Part shown: piece after piece, positions 1 to 18,786 of the stretch
Numbering within the stretch: position 1 is the stretch's first letter
Layout: every line of letters starts with the position of its first letter
Assembly: GCF_964204645.1 (NCBI RefSeq)
Contig: NC_134027.1
Span: 10,652,485 to 10,716,484, forward strand
DNA: 64,000 bases
From: Tubulanus polymorphus
Taxonomy: Eukaryota; Nemertea; Palaeonemertea; Tubulaniformes; Tubulanidae
Reading direction: 5' to 3'
Made by a program: the position numbers and the translations under genes
The notes under the pieces: generated by a model
Seen by the model: the letters and a program-made list of their open reading frames with translations, nothing else
Told to the model about the DNA's origin: nothing
Database searches by the model: none

Positions 1-240
1 CGGCATCTTTCATCTGAAAATACGATGGCAGGCATTCGTTGTGCTTCACATCCCTCGCTGCCTTCTTATGCCTCGCGCTATCCGGGTGACGAAGAATATC
101 TTTTTTCCTGCCACTACCGTATTTGACCTGGTCTTTACAAACGACGCAGTACGCCACGCCAGCTAAGTCTATCTTATGAATGTAGTTCGATAAGTAGTCC
201 CCGTTACTTTCCTTACACTCTAGCCAGTGCCAGTTAAAGT
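1..240 (-). CDS. Zinc-finger fragment, transposon type (partial)
   Basis: Reading the minus strand from about 240 down to the window edge gives one open frame. It contains a Cys-x2-Cys pair (AYCVVCKDQ), a glycine/basic patch and a downstream His (DILRHPDSARHKKAA), which is a C2H2/BED-like finger. Such fingers precede hAT-type transposases and many orphan invertebrate proteins. It continues beyond the left edge and no start Met is clear in the first 240 bases. Seen: the open frame and the Cys/His spacing. Inferred: transposon origin, from general resemblance only. It could also be a domesticated zinc-finger gene lying tail-side of tango6 on the same strand. Confidence 0.45.
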
Positions 241-374
241 TATTTTTTATATTGCTGTCAATTGCCTTTATATCGGCCGACTCCCGACTCACAATCTTTC
301 CATGCGTGCTCATTTTGCAGACCGTCCCGCAAAAAGAAAGTTACAAAGCTGCGTACCTCAGGACATAGCACGCG

Positions 375-427
375 CGTGGTAATAATTAAGATGATATTTA
401 TTAAATATCATCTTAACTATTACCACG
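375..427. repeat. Near-perfect palindrome (hairpin)
   Basis: Arms of about 26 bp with a single mismatch meet with almost no loop around AAGATGATATTTA / TTAAATATCATCTT, bounded by CGTGGT and ACCACG. This may be a MITE remnant or a cruciform-forming palindrome. Apart from it, 240-808 shows nothing I can identify. Confidence 0.75.
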
Positions 428-808
428 TGCATCTTCACATTGTTGGCCGTCAGCGGGACGATGTACAACGGCGCGTAAAGATAATTGACTTTTAATTGGA
501 AATGGCGTCACAACAGTGGCGCTCTGCCTACGCACGCACAGATACCACAACAAGCACACATATATACATTGTAGCTGAACGTCCTCGGAAACAGAGACCA
601 AGATAAAATAACACAGAAGCGACGACGAGTATAAGCAAACGAACGCTTTTACAGTCCGTGCCATTACTGGTCGCCGCGAGGAATTCTCACCAAATTTCCG
701 GAATTGACATCGGCGATCCTAAATTTCCGGAATTCCGGATATTTCTGGAAAACTAGCATCTCTGTACAGTAGATGCATTTGTGTAGCTAAGTTATTGTAA
801 ATACAAAC

Positions 809-8303
<7,495 letters not shown>

Positions 8304-8309
8304 GTTGTT

Positions 8310-10100
8310 GTTGATTCTTAACAGTAACCTTTATTATAACAAAGTGGCTGAACGACAAACGCGCCTCAAACCAAAAGCGTATTGCTACCTATTCAATCGT
8401 CATCTTTAAGGACGGTTTTAAATGCGAGAGCATAGCAGATGTCAGGGAATTCCGTCGTAGAGGGGTAGGCCGTGGTACCGTCGTCAAATAAAATATTATT
8501 TGAATTTGGCTCCACTGTGCTGCAATAAATTTAATTGAATTGATCCGAGAGAAAGGGGTTGCTCCGAGAATATCCAAAGGCACATCTGTTTGGAATCGGT
8601 TTGCACAAACCGTTTCGGTTTAGGACAATCCGGCGTTTTCGTGCACCGGTTTACAATGCAGTTTTTGATAAATCGGCCTCTTTGTTTAGGCGTAAACCGT
8701 TCGGCGAGCAACAAGATCAAACCGATTTTTCCAACATTGCGGTATAGACAAATTTCCGCCGTCAGGCGACATTCCGTTGAATGTTTTGGCTATGCCCATT
8801 TCTATGGGCTGATTCGAAGTCCTTACTGAAAACTTTTTCTGCACGGCTAGGAGGAACGATAAAAAAATTCCTCACTTTGGTCCATTTTAACTTTTTTTTC
8901 GCACGAGAATTCAAAACTTTTGGTTCTCTCACGCGAGGATTCAAAACTTTTTGTTTTTCTCGCGGGGGAAGTCAAATTTACTGAATAATTTTTTATCTTT
9001 GGTTTTCCGACTGGCTAGAGGTTAGATAAAAATGTTTTACATTGGCCCGTTGTTTGTTTTTTTCGCGCTAGAAAACCAAAAGTTTTGATTTCTCGTTCGA
9101 TTGAATCATTTCTCAAATGCATTTCTCCCACTCGTAATTCGATGACGGTTTTTCCATTCGCCAGTATGAATTTTCCGTGGACAATTTGCGGTCTTCTTTT
9201 ATTCAATTCGTCGATTAACTACTCTATATTGATGTAGCTTTTCGCGTTACACCTTTCCGGCAAGCACCGCTCTTCTACCCTCGGTTGCATACCAGGTGTT
9301 TCCATGTACGTATGTTGGCTACTGATACGTTATTCTCGGCTACATTCCGTATAGGCGATCGATATTTTTTTCAGTAACTCGGATTGGACACATTTTCAAT
9401 GGAACATTCGAGAACGTCGCGAATGGATCGCGTTACAGCGAGAGCTTGATCTCGATAGGCGTAATCGATTAGTTTCGAAAGTTTTTGTCCATTTTTCGCT
9501 CTCCCCAACAAGAGGAAATCAAAATGTCCTTTAACGAGCGGTCCACTTTTCTTCGTCGCTTTCCTATTCATATTTGGCGTTTTTATCGTCAAATTTACAT
9601 TTGTTGCACCGGTATGGTGGCTGAAAAGGGCCATAACGTAAAATTCCTGGTAATGCAAATGAGCGTGCCAAAACGCCAAAGCGAAAAACATTCCTTTACA
9701 AAGTCCGTTTTGGCGAACAAACTTAAAGAAGGAAAAACGTCGAATATTCTATAAAAATCCATTTTCGTGCTCCAAAACAAAAAATATTCCGACCGAACGA
9801 ACTTTCGTTTTCAAAATGGATTTCTATTCTCGTTTGGCGCACCAAAATAGAATCCGCTTTGGTGCACCGATTTTTAACCCATTGGTGCGGAAAAAGAAGA
9901 TATTGATAGCAGGAAAACGATATCCTTGTACTTAATAGTTGCCCTACCACTACTGAAAAAAAAAAACAAACTGTCACAATGCGAAAAATTGTATTATTAT
10001 CAACAAAGTTAGCGTTGTCCTACAGTATAGAGGTATCCTGGATATCCTTATAAAATAATTGTGAATTTGCTTTGCAATTCAATGTTAAACGATCCCAGGA
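8310..10100. other. Intergenic, no recognised gene
   Basis: Between the tango6 start and the 10-kb pseudogene I see only short unsupported frames. The longest notable one is minus strand 9371-9691 (106 aa, with the basic stretch NRKATKKSGPLVKGHFDFL), which I do not recognise. Near 8880-8970 there are repeated TTCAAAACTTTT segments next to CTCACGCGAGG/CTCGCGGGGG, probably decayed repeat DNA. Confidence 0.4.
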
Positions 10101-10119
10101 ATGAGATTTAATCTAATTT

Positions 10120-10980
10120 GCCACATCTTTACAGGATTCACCGTCGTATGGATTGACGCATGTAATTATTAATTGTTATACACTAAAGTAGGCTGATATT
10201 TCGTAATTGACACAAGAAATTAAGTTGAATATCTCATCAAAATACATAAAGAATATGGACTTTTGATCTTATTCATGAATACAGGCTAAAAACCAGCATC
10301 AGCGGCATCATCGTCGTCGTCGTCATCATCCTGAATATTCTGGAAAGTATCCATATTTAACCTTGCCTTTAAGGAATAAATGCGGTATGTATGAACACCA
10401 CCTCGGGCCAAAAATATGTCATTTTCACTAGAACTCAAGTCCCTAGGGACGATATCCTCTCCTATGTAAACGTACGATGCGCGATCATCGAATAGATTTT
10501 GGCTGAAGAAATAACGTGAACGGATTTTTTGTGGATACGTAAGTGATACTTGGAGAGTATTCGGCTCTCGGTCATTATCACGTTCCCGGTATCGTTTTTA
10601 TGAAATGAAATGCAATTGAAACTGACTCGAAATCGTATTGTAGAAATATATTGGTCGAATTCTTAACTTCGTTATGGACGCCAATGACATTGCCCAGGTT
10701 GGACAGTGATCCGGTGTCAGTACGGAACCTCGTAGCTATCAAAACCGACTGGCCCGGCCGCAACTTATTTGCGCCAACAAACGTAAACATATCTGATTGG
10801 GTTGTAGGTCGCCACACTGCCGTAAACGGATTCATCCGTGGACTCGTTTCGGTAGAATGTCCATTTTCGAATTGCTCCGAAGGAACTGAACGATTCGTAT
10901 CTCAAAATAACCATACAGCAGTGATGCTGTTCCATGAGAGATTTTGACCTCTATCCTGCAGATTTCTTTTCACAAGTGAG
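10120..10980 (-). pseudogene. Broken duplicate of the 16-kb secreted protein gene
   Basis: This segment parallels 16015-16960 in order: a 3'UTR-like stretch (ATGGATTGACGCAT, GGCTGATATTTCGTAA), an Asp-rich tail coded by CATCGTCGT repeats, then a beta-rich domain. The conserved block TAVWRPTTQSDMFTFVGANKL is kept. Directly after it the frame differs from the paralogue, and the paralogous frame contains an in-frame stop just before the ITVQPG-like segment. The following GVH(N/S)EVKN..FLQYD segment is conserved again. Two opposite frame changes and a nonsense codon argue for a pseudogene. No signal-peptide exon is evident nearby. Confidence 0.7.
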
Positions 10981-11117
10981 GGAATTCATTGTTCTAACAT
11001 ACGCTTATAAGACAGGCCTAATTCGACTTTCAATGTAATGCGATCGGTTGCAACTTGTTGTGAATGTGCGTTTTAATAAGTTGACTGCACCGTCCGCCTT
11101 CGTAAGCAACGGTGTGA

Positions 11118-11492
11118 ACTATGGTGGCTGATTCGGGCCAAGTTAGAAAAAAATCCGTGCAATATTTCGCGCAAAAAATATATTGCTTCGTTTCTGCGTC
11201 CAAGAACTTTACCGCGCAGAAACGCGCCGAAACGAGCGCAGAAACGAACCTTCGTTTTTGCACCCGCTTCTGCGCGTTTCTTCGCGGTAATTTCTCGTTT
11301 CGGCGCCCCGCAGAAACAAACTTTGTTTCTCCACCCGTTTCTTCGCCGCGAAGAAACGAATTTTACCGCGCAGAAACGCACCGAAACGAACCTTCGTTTT
11401 TGCGCCCGTTTCTGCGCGCTTCTTCGCGGTCATTTCTCGTTTCTGCGCTCCGCCAAAACGAACCTCGTTTCTTCGTCCGTTGCTGAAAACTA
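11118..11492. repeat. Foldback/satellite element, AAACG-rich family, copy 1 (3' truncated)
   Basis: It starts with the family terminus TATGGTGGCTGATTCGGGCC, a poly-A-like run and an AATATATTG segment, then runs into alternating CGTTTCTGCG and CGCAGAAACG palindromic blocks. The right terminus is missing. Relatives lie at 36047-36525 and 45411-46990. Long frames across it on both strands (Arg/Phe-rich) are composition artefacts. Confidence 0.8.
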
Positions 11493-11790
11493 TTCATATA
11501 CACTAAGAAACAAGACAGGTATACATGGAAATTGAAGTAAAAACAAAGATGACAAGTAATGACATGACAACGTCGGAGACGAACGACACTTAACACATTA
11601 CAACAAATTGTTTCACGAAAGAGATTCAGGAAATTTTATTAAGCTTTATATAAATATATATAAGAAGGCCTACTAAGATTTCAAATCTAACGGACAAAAA
11701 CACCGTAACGTTTTTAGATGAAAGTATCGATTGCAGACTAGTGCCCCTAGCAGGAATCAGTGGTATAAGGTGTGAAACGGGAAACGCCTT

Positions 11791-12879
11791 TTACTTTCCA
11801 GATAGACCGATCCAATATGGCGGAAAATAATCTTCATGACTGACCAAACGTGCCAGACTCGAAAATTCACGCGGCCAGTCCTTGTAATATATAGTTGTCC
11901 CATTGGCTAACCAGCTCGCCCACCAACCGAACGAACCAGTCGACATGATCATGTGATCGCAGGATGACAATATAGCTAGATCTAAAGCCGGATCTTTCAC
12001 TTTAGAAAAAACTACATTCGCAGTTTCATTGGGAACGTTTTTCTCGCACCACGGAACATCATCTGACGCAACAATAAACAGAACGTTCTTACCGTATAAT
12101 GACGTCATACGGTCCATCGCATTTTCTAAATAGCTGACCGGAACTGTGACGTAACCGAAATCAGATAAGTGTTTTGAGGTAATATCGCCGCGTCTTACAT
12201 GTATGCCGATAGTCGTAATTTTGGCGCTAGTGAATAATGAAAGAGTGTACGCGCTACGCTGTACGAAATTTTCAGCGGCCATTTTTATGTGTTTTCGGAT
12301 CGTAAATTGTTTACGAATTTCGTCGGCCTCATTTTGAAAATACTTCCACGACTGTAAATAACCCGAGATACGACTGGCGAACACACCATTGATATTTTTA
12401 TGTAAATAACGACTCCCGGGATCGAATTTTCCCGGGCCTTTTTCTACGAACACGGTTTTGACGCGCTTGTTACCTTCGAGTGTTATAGAGGGTGCCGTCA
12501 ATTCAAAAATCGTCGCTAGTTTGAAATCGACAGGAATGACCGATATGACGTTATAGTGTTTAGAGATAGAGTGCAGCGCCGCGTATTGGAACATTAAGTT
12601 ACCAGTGCGACCGATATACAAGGCGGTCATAACCGGATACGGATCCTGCGGGAATTTTATCACTTCCGGTGATGGCTGATTTGGAGAAAATATCCGTTGT
12701 CGGCGTCCAACGTGCGTTAGACAGTTAAAAGATGTGCCATTAATAAGGGCTCTTAAGGATAGCAGATCCGGCATCGACGATGTCGATTCTCTGTAGCGCC
12801 AGTTGGTTGCAGTAAATCCAGTCATTATCAAGACAACACCAGAACTAATCAAGAAAACGATTATTCCAATTTTTCGCAT
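11791..12879 (-). CDS. GT11-family alpha-1,2-fucosyltransferase (FUT1/2-like)
   Basis: A type II Golgi membrane glycosyltransferase of 362 aa on one uninterrupted exon. An N-terminal signal anchor (residues about 5-24, IGIIVFLISSGVVLIMTGF) follows a short basic cytosolic tail. GT11 hallmarks are GRTGNLMFQYAALHSI (about residue 90), the GDP-fucose-binding motif IGIHVRRGD (about 224) and the C-terminal DLAILSSCDHMIMSTGSFGW with WWASWLANG. N-glycosylation sequons are present (NGT, NET). The family transfers fucose in alpha-1,2 linkage to galactose on glycoproteins and glycolipids. Length matches the family and all key motifs are intact, so it is probably functional. The gene lies between the two secreted-protein duplicates. 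The acceptor substrate cannot be told from sequence. Confidence 0.93.
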   Translation of the reverse strand: MRKIGIIVFLISSGVVLIMTGFTATNWRYRESTSSMPDLLSLRALINGTSFNCLTHVGRRQRIFSPNQPSPEVIKFPQDPYPVMTALYIGRTGNLMFQYAALHSISKHYNVISVIPVDFKLATIFELTAPSITLEGNKRVKTVFVEKGPGKFDPGSRYLHKNINGVFASRISGYLQSWKYFQNEADEIRKQFTIRKHIKMAAENFVQRSAYTLSLFTSAKITTIGIHVRRGDITSKHLSDFGYVTVPVSYLENAMDRMTSLYGKNVLFIVASDDVPWCEKNVPNETANVVFSKVKDPALDLAILSSCDHMIMSTGSFGWWASWLANGTTIYYKDWPREFSSLARLVSHEDYFPPYWIGLSGK

Positions 12880-13019
12880 TTTTCCTAATCGAAAAGGACG
12901 ATTCAGGCAGTGTATAGCAAGTCCTGTAGTGGCTAGAGTAAGGGATCGCCGGTTGGTAGCCGCGAGAATAATTATACGTAGAATCTCTAGTTCAAATATG
13001 ACAGCAAATCATCCCAGTG

Positions 13020-13128
13020 TTTATACTCGCGACTGCACTTGTTTATCAAGCTCAGTATGTACTCGCGTCAGCACTTGTTTATCAAGCTGAGTATATACTC
13101 GCGTCTGCACTTGTTTATGAAGCTGAGT
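13020..13128. repeat. Tandem repeat, about 50-bp unit x 2-3
   Basis: Three consecutive copies of a unit reading TACTCGCG..TGCACTTGTTTAT.AAGCTGAGTA, just upstream of the fucosyltransferase gene. Confidence 0.8.
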
Positions 13129-13239
13129 AAAATAATCATTAAGTTCTTAAAAATGTCCTAGGCTTCAAAATACGTAGGCCTATGAAAAACAAATTCAAAT
13201 AGTAGTTTATTGAATACTGAATTGAGTTCTACGTTTTAG

Positions 13240-13950
13240 TGGCCAGCTGTCCAAATTTAGACCGGACTAAATTTTGGTGAGCGTTCACACGGCGTTTTGA
13301 CACGCGTGATAAAATCGCTTGTCACTGGGACCACAAGATGTCGCCATCTGCTAAATAATTAACTGGGCCTGGATGAAGTCTTGCTTCTAGATTCCAAGTA
13401 GAGCAAAAAATTCTCCATTTGACCGATTCGATCCTGTGTCAGGTTTAGACATTTTTGCGAATTCGATTTTATTCTATCACCCTGAACCTTAGTGTCGTTT
13501 AAACACGATTCAAAACACGGAAATAAAACGGATGATGATCGCAACATACGAATACGAATATTTGTTACGCTCCAAATATTTACATGGTAAAGGGAGGAAA
13601 AATGGTAGGCCTACTTAAAAATGATTACATAAACGATAAAAAAGCATTTAAAACTTAATAACCCGACTCACAATCTACCGCTGAGGTCGTGACATCTACC
13701 GCAGAGATTCAGAATTACGATTTAGACCGGACCTGGTACCAGTTTCTATCCGCACATATACATTTAGACCGGTCCAAAATTTGGACCGGACCAGGTTCGC
13801 TCTTTTAGACCTCGGTGAATTAGACCGGTCTAAACTAGACCGGACTAATTTGGAACGGTATTTTTGCCCGTGTGAACGCTTGGTCCGGTCTAAACTGGAC
13901 CGGACCAAATTTAGACCTGTCTAAATTTCGTCGTGTGAACGCGCCTATAG
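13240..13950. repeat. Inverted repeats rich in TAGACCGGTCTAAA
   Basis: TTCACACGGCG at about 13284 and CGTGTGAACGCG at about 13932 face each other. The right half holds many TAGACCGG/CCGGTCTA blocks, as in a foldback MITE cluster. No coding signal is convincing here or in the surrounding 13130-16000. Confidence 0.55.
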
Positions 13951-16000
13951 ATCACGGATTATTCGACGATACTTTTATATTTGTGACAGCTTTAAGGTAG
14001 TTAATTTGGGACACAATCATATGTAATCGAATTTGATGGGAGGAAAATTGAGCAAATAAAATCAGACAGTATGGTAATAATCGCGAGAATAACAATAGGG
14101 TCCAAAACTATTAATTAATTGATCACCTTTCTTTCTGATGGTAACGGAATTTTGCAGATTATTTGCACCATCGTCTCCAGTTTTCTCCACCAAATGCAAT
14201 CGTATTGAAATAGTCACAAAATGCCAAGAATTGCTGAGCATAGATAGTGCTTGACAGGTGCAGAACTAGTCATCGTGTTAGTGCAGTGTAGAATGCCTAT
14301 AAGCCCTATAATTCTAGGAGTTGCAGATTTTGCCGATTATTTGTGTCATTCTCTAAGGTGTGTGTACCAAATGCACTCGCATAAAAAGTAGCCACACAAA
14401 ATGCGAAGAATGTATGAATACAAACAACAATAAGCAGGTGGTGGAAACCAGCCTTTGTGTTTGTGAAGAATGCTGATAGGACCTGTAATTCTGAAAGTAG
14501 AAGATTGTACAGATTGTTAGCGCCAGCGAAATCGATGTCGTGTTGTATATTCTGGAATTGTTTTTTTTCAAAACCCACATGATAACGGATTTCAGGGATT
14601 GGTCTATTAAGTTGCTTGTCGTCAATCCTTCTCCCCGATGTTTTTGCATTACATATAGTACTACTTTTGGCATCCGTGATCCAGTACTGGCTCTATTCGA
14701 TTGCTTATCGTCAATCCTTCTCCCACGGATCGATGTTTTTTTTTCTTTTTATACTCCAGCTCTGCCATAAGACAGCGAGCTGATTTCTTTTAGTTTTTCG
14801 CAGACCATTTCTTGGTGGGCATTCTTGGTCGGTCGTTACTTCCACTTGTCGAAAAATGAAAACGCGAAATTGCTGATCGGATACGCAATCTTCGTCGTCG
14901 GAACTAATCGTTCATTTTCCATGTCAATATAGTCGTTCCCGGGTGAATTCGGCAGGGCCAGAACGATCTGTCGACATTGGCAGCCTTTCTTCGACGGATT
15001 CTTTCAAACTTCTCGCCCGCTTGAAACATAGCGCACGACTTCAGCGCCGGTGCGTAGTCATCATTTCTTCCCTATCGATTCTAGTGCGGTTCTTCGCGAT
15101 GGGTAATACTTTCTTCATCATAACGGGAATGACTTCTTTTTAAATTACTCCTTTTATCAGACCACCGAGTAAACTTCCTAATCTATGCCCATTTTGATAG
15201 ATATCTTCTTTGAATACGGACCACCCCACTCCATAGTGCTGTTTGTAAACTTCCCTATCAGGGTATGTAAGGTATACACGATCTCATCTTCTTCGGTTCG
15301 TTTTTATTTTATCGAAAATAAGTGAAATAAGTAAGTGAAGCGTTACGATTACCGGATTCAAACATTACCAGATCTCCGGCGTCGCTTGTCAGTAAGATTA
15401 CTATTTCTTGACAAAGCGAGCACTACGGGGGGATGTACCTAACCGGATAGAACGATTTAACCGCGCACTTCCTCCTTTTTGTAGTCGACCCATCGCAAAA
15501 GTGCCAACAACGTATCTCTGACGACTGTCAGATCCACTAGATGCAGTAAACGTACACGTTGTAATCAGGCGCGGATCCAGACAATCGCACATGCTGCACG
15601 TGCGGTAGTCGCAGTTTTCAAATGCCCTTGAAAAATTTCTGTTTCGGGAAAAAAGTAAATAAAAGGGCACACAATTTGTGCGCCATATAGAATAATTGTT
15701 TTTCTGTATTAGGACTAAAGCAAAATGTGAATGAAAATAAATTGCTCAAAATCAAAAAAGGCAACCTAAGGTATTTTCCTTTATTCAAAAGGACATTATT
15801 GTTGCTCTATAAATTTAATCCAAAAAGGGGCAAACTTCGCCAAAAACCTAAAAAAGCACAAGCAAATTGAATGTGAAGGCAAATTTAGTGGCATGATACC
15901 AATAAATGGCACTCAAACTCAAACTCGCTCGTTGGACATTAATACTGGCCCTTTTCAAAGTTGATGCCCTTTTTTCACTGTGCTGTAGTCATTGAATGGC
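13950..16000. other. Intergenic, no recognised gene
   Basis: Only short unsupported frames. Two diverged segments at about 14110-14230 and 14300-14410 share ATTTTGC.GATTATTTG and ACCAAATGCA blocks, an imperfect local duplication. Confidence 0.4.
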
Positions 16001-16014
16001 CCTGAATCCGCGCT

Positions 16015-17632
16015 TATTTGCCACATTTTTACAGGATTCCCCGTTGTATGGATTGACGCATATGTTTATTGTTTGTTATGATAGTAAACAAGGCTGATAT
16101 TTCGTAAATGTAAGTTGAATATCTTATTGAGATACATTAAGAATATGCAATCTTTAAATGTTATTCATAGATACAGGCTAAAAACCAGGCGTAGTTGATT
16201 GTTCTTCATGGTCATCCTCGTCATTATCTTCATCATCATCGTCATCATCATCATCATCGTCATCGTCATCGTCCTCATCATCCTGAATTTTCTGGAAAAC
16301 ATTCACATTCAGCCTTGCCCTCAGAGAGTATTTACGGTACGTGTTGACACCATCCCCGGGTGAGAATTGTCGCTGTCTACCGGAACGCAAGTTTCCATGT
16401 ACCAGTGTCTCATTTATGTAAACATACGAAGCGCGATCACCTTCAACTACATTTTCGCTGAAACAATAAGCGAACGGACTCAGAAAATTGTAGAAGTAAC
16501 GTGGGTACCTAAAGCGTATTCGGCTCTCGGCCATTATCATTTGTCTATCGTTTTGATGAAATGACAAAGGAATAGCAACTTACTGGGAATCGTATTGTAG
16601 AAATACATTAGCTGCATTCTTGACTTCGCTATGAACGCCGATCACATCGCCTGGTTGGACAGTGATGCGGTCGCAGTACGGAACCTTGAACTTACCGCGA
16701 CCGACGGGGCCGGCCGGCAACTTATTTGCGCCGACAAATGTAAACATATCTGATTGGTTTGTAGGGCGCCATACTGCCGCGAACGTAACGGATTCATCCG
16801 TAGACTCGTTGCGGTAGAATGTCCACCTTTGAATTGTTCCAAAGCAACTGAACGATTCGTTCCTCAAAATGATCATACTGCTGTGATGCTGTGCCGTACG
16901 GTTTTTCGACCTCCATCCTGCTGATTTCTTGTCACAAGTCCCTAAGAGAGAAAATTCACCATTCTTACATGCGCGCAAGTATATACAACGCACGTTTAGA
17001 CGGGCTTGGGCCTTTCTTTAATTTCTTAGAGTACGGATTTTTTTCAAGAAAAAAATTGGAGGACGAAGGGAAAAGATTGAAATTATAATTTTTTTATTGA
17101 TAGACTTTTTAAAATGGAAGGGAACAGGAAAAATGAATAAAAAAACGATTTTTTATCATTCAAGTTTTTGCGCAAAAAAAAAATTCAAAAGAGGAATGAA
17201 AATTGTGAAGAATTTGATTCTAATCATGGAAGAAATGAATAATGAACTCACTTTTTTGCAAATCACGAGAATGAAAATTATGGTGAAAATGACTTTTACA
17301 AGGTTACTAGATTGAAAATCAAGTACATAACGATAGAGTTTCTTATGTTTCTGATTTGTTTCTATTGAAAAATTTTGATGAAAAGACGGTGGACCGATCT
17401 TTTTAAATTCTATGATTTTTTCAGAGTTCTAGGAGGTGGATCCGTGCTCCAAGCGTTCATAAAATGATTTAGTTCAACTTGTGGCCGCATGCAAAGCGGG
17501 GCGTTGGTTGCAACCGGGTCGGACGGAGCGTCACTGTCAGCCTTTCTTTCAAAATTTGGAGTTACCCTATACTTACCTGCGAAGACGGTGGCTACAGCCA
17601 CTAAATTACACAATAGTAATATTTTCCACATG
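16015..17632 (-). CDS. Secreted beta-rich domain protein with polyaspartate tail
   Basis: A three-exon minus-strand gene. Exon 1 (17632-17576) gives a signal peptide, MWKILLLCNLVAVATVFAG, ending at a GTAAGT donor. Exon 2 (about 16944-16587, acceptor CTCTTAG, donor CCCA-GTAAGT) holds GTCDKKSAGWRSKNR, the CFGTIQRWTFYRN strand, FAAVWRPTNQSDMFTFVGAN and ITVQPGDVIGVHSEVKNAAN, a pattern seen in lectin-like extracellular beta-sandwich domains of invertebrates. Exon 3 (about 16550-16178) ends in a run of about 16 Asp/Glu residues coded by CATCATCGT repeats, then QSTTPGF. I know no named function. The acidic tail suggests calcium or mineral binding, which is inference. A damaged duplicate lies at 10.1-11.0 kb. 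Confidence 0.65.
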
Positions 17633-17709
17633 TTACGGTTTTTTCCAGTTTTCGACAATCTATATAGAAATAAATCTATAAATGCATGAACATGACCACA
17701 TCGATACAT

Positions 17710-18780
17710 TTATTGATAATGAATTTACAAATCAATAAGATGCTCTGACAATGACATAAAATTACGAGTAAATGCAAGTGTTTTTTATCACTCGGCAGCT
17801 TTGGAGAGATGGACATTCCTTCTAGCTAAAACACGGTCACAGAAATACAATTGTATGTAAACTATTGAAATTACAATGAACTGGGTACGTGGTACATTAA
17901 AAATATAATACATTTTGTAACTTACCGACAAATCACTGTTGTTCGCTGGTCGGATTGGTTAGAAATGATTTTATAAGTTTTTATTTTACATTTTAAATCA
18001 CGGCAACACATGTTAATTTAGAAATACAATACATATTGATTGCAGCTTTTGTTAAATTTGAACTTGAGTCCTTGCAGCTGACTGTTTTTCTCGGCATGTA
18101 TCCGTTTTCTTTTCTGAGTGTTCCCAAGCAAAGATTTCAAAGGACAATTTTTTTCTGAATGATAATGGAATGTTGTTTTATACAGCTTCATGCCTTAGGC
18201 TGTAACATATATTGTTAGATCTTGGCAAATCACTTCAAGTAACTCGGCTGGTCGGTGTTTTTGTTTTTAATTATTTTATGATTGTCTATGATTATTTTAT
18301 GATTAATCTATCTTTTTACATAACCTCCTCAGAACGCCATCATAAATCTCTGACGACATCAAAAAATAAGTGAAAATGGGAAGTGCTTGAGAGTAAAAGT
18401 TTGTAATAAGTAAGTATGTAAGACCACATATAGATGTCTATTGAGCCTGAAAACTTCAAAGATTAGAATTTGTAAGAACTTTTGAATGGGATGAGCAATA
18501 ATTCAAGTTGAATTATCGGGAAGACGATATAATATCAATGTTTATAACTTCACTAGCGCGCATTGTTGCATTAACTTTATATGTAAATGAGTGATATCAT
18601 AAATTAGCTAATTATCAGCCGAGTTCATCGATATTTTTACTTTGTTTCTATCTTAATCCAATCCAGAGATATGAACGAAATGAAAAAATTTATTTTCTGA
18701 ATACCAACCACGAACCGTGGCTAAAATGATTCTCAAACTAATGTGCCGAACACACAGAATTTGAAATTATGTCTGTGAAA
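17710..18780. other. Intergenic, nothing recognised
   Basis: AT-rich non-coding sequence upstream of the secreted-protein gene. No supported frame, RNA gene or clear repeat seen. Confidence 0.5.
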
Positions 18781-18786
18781 TTTTAG

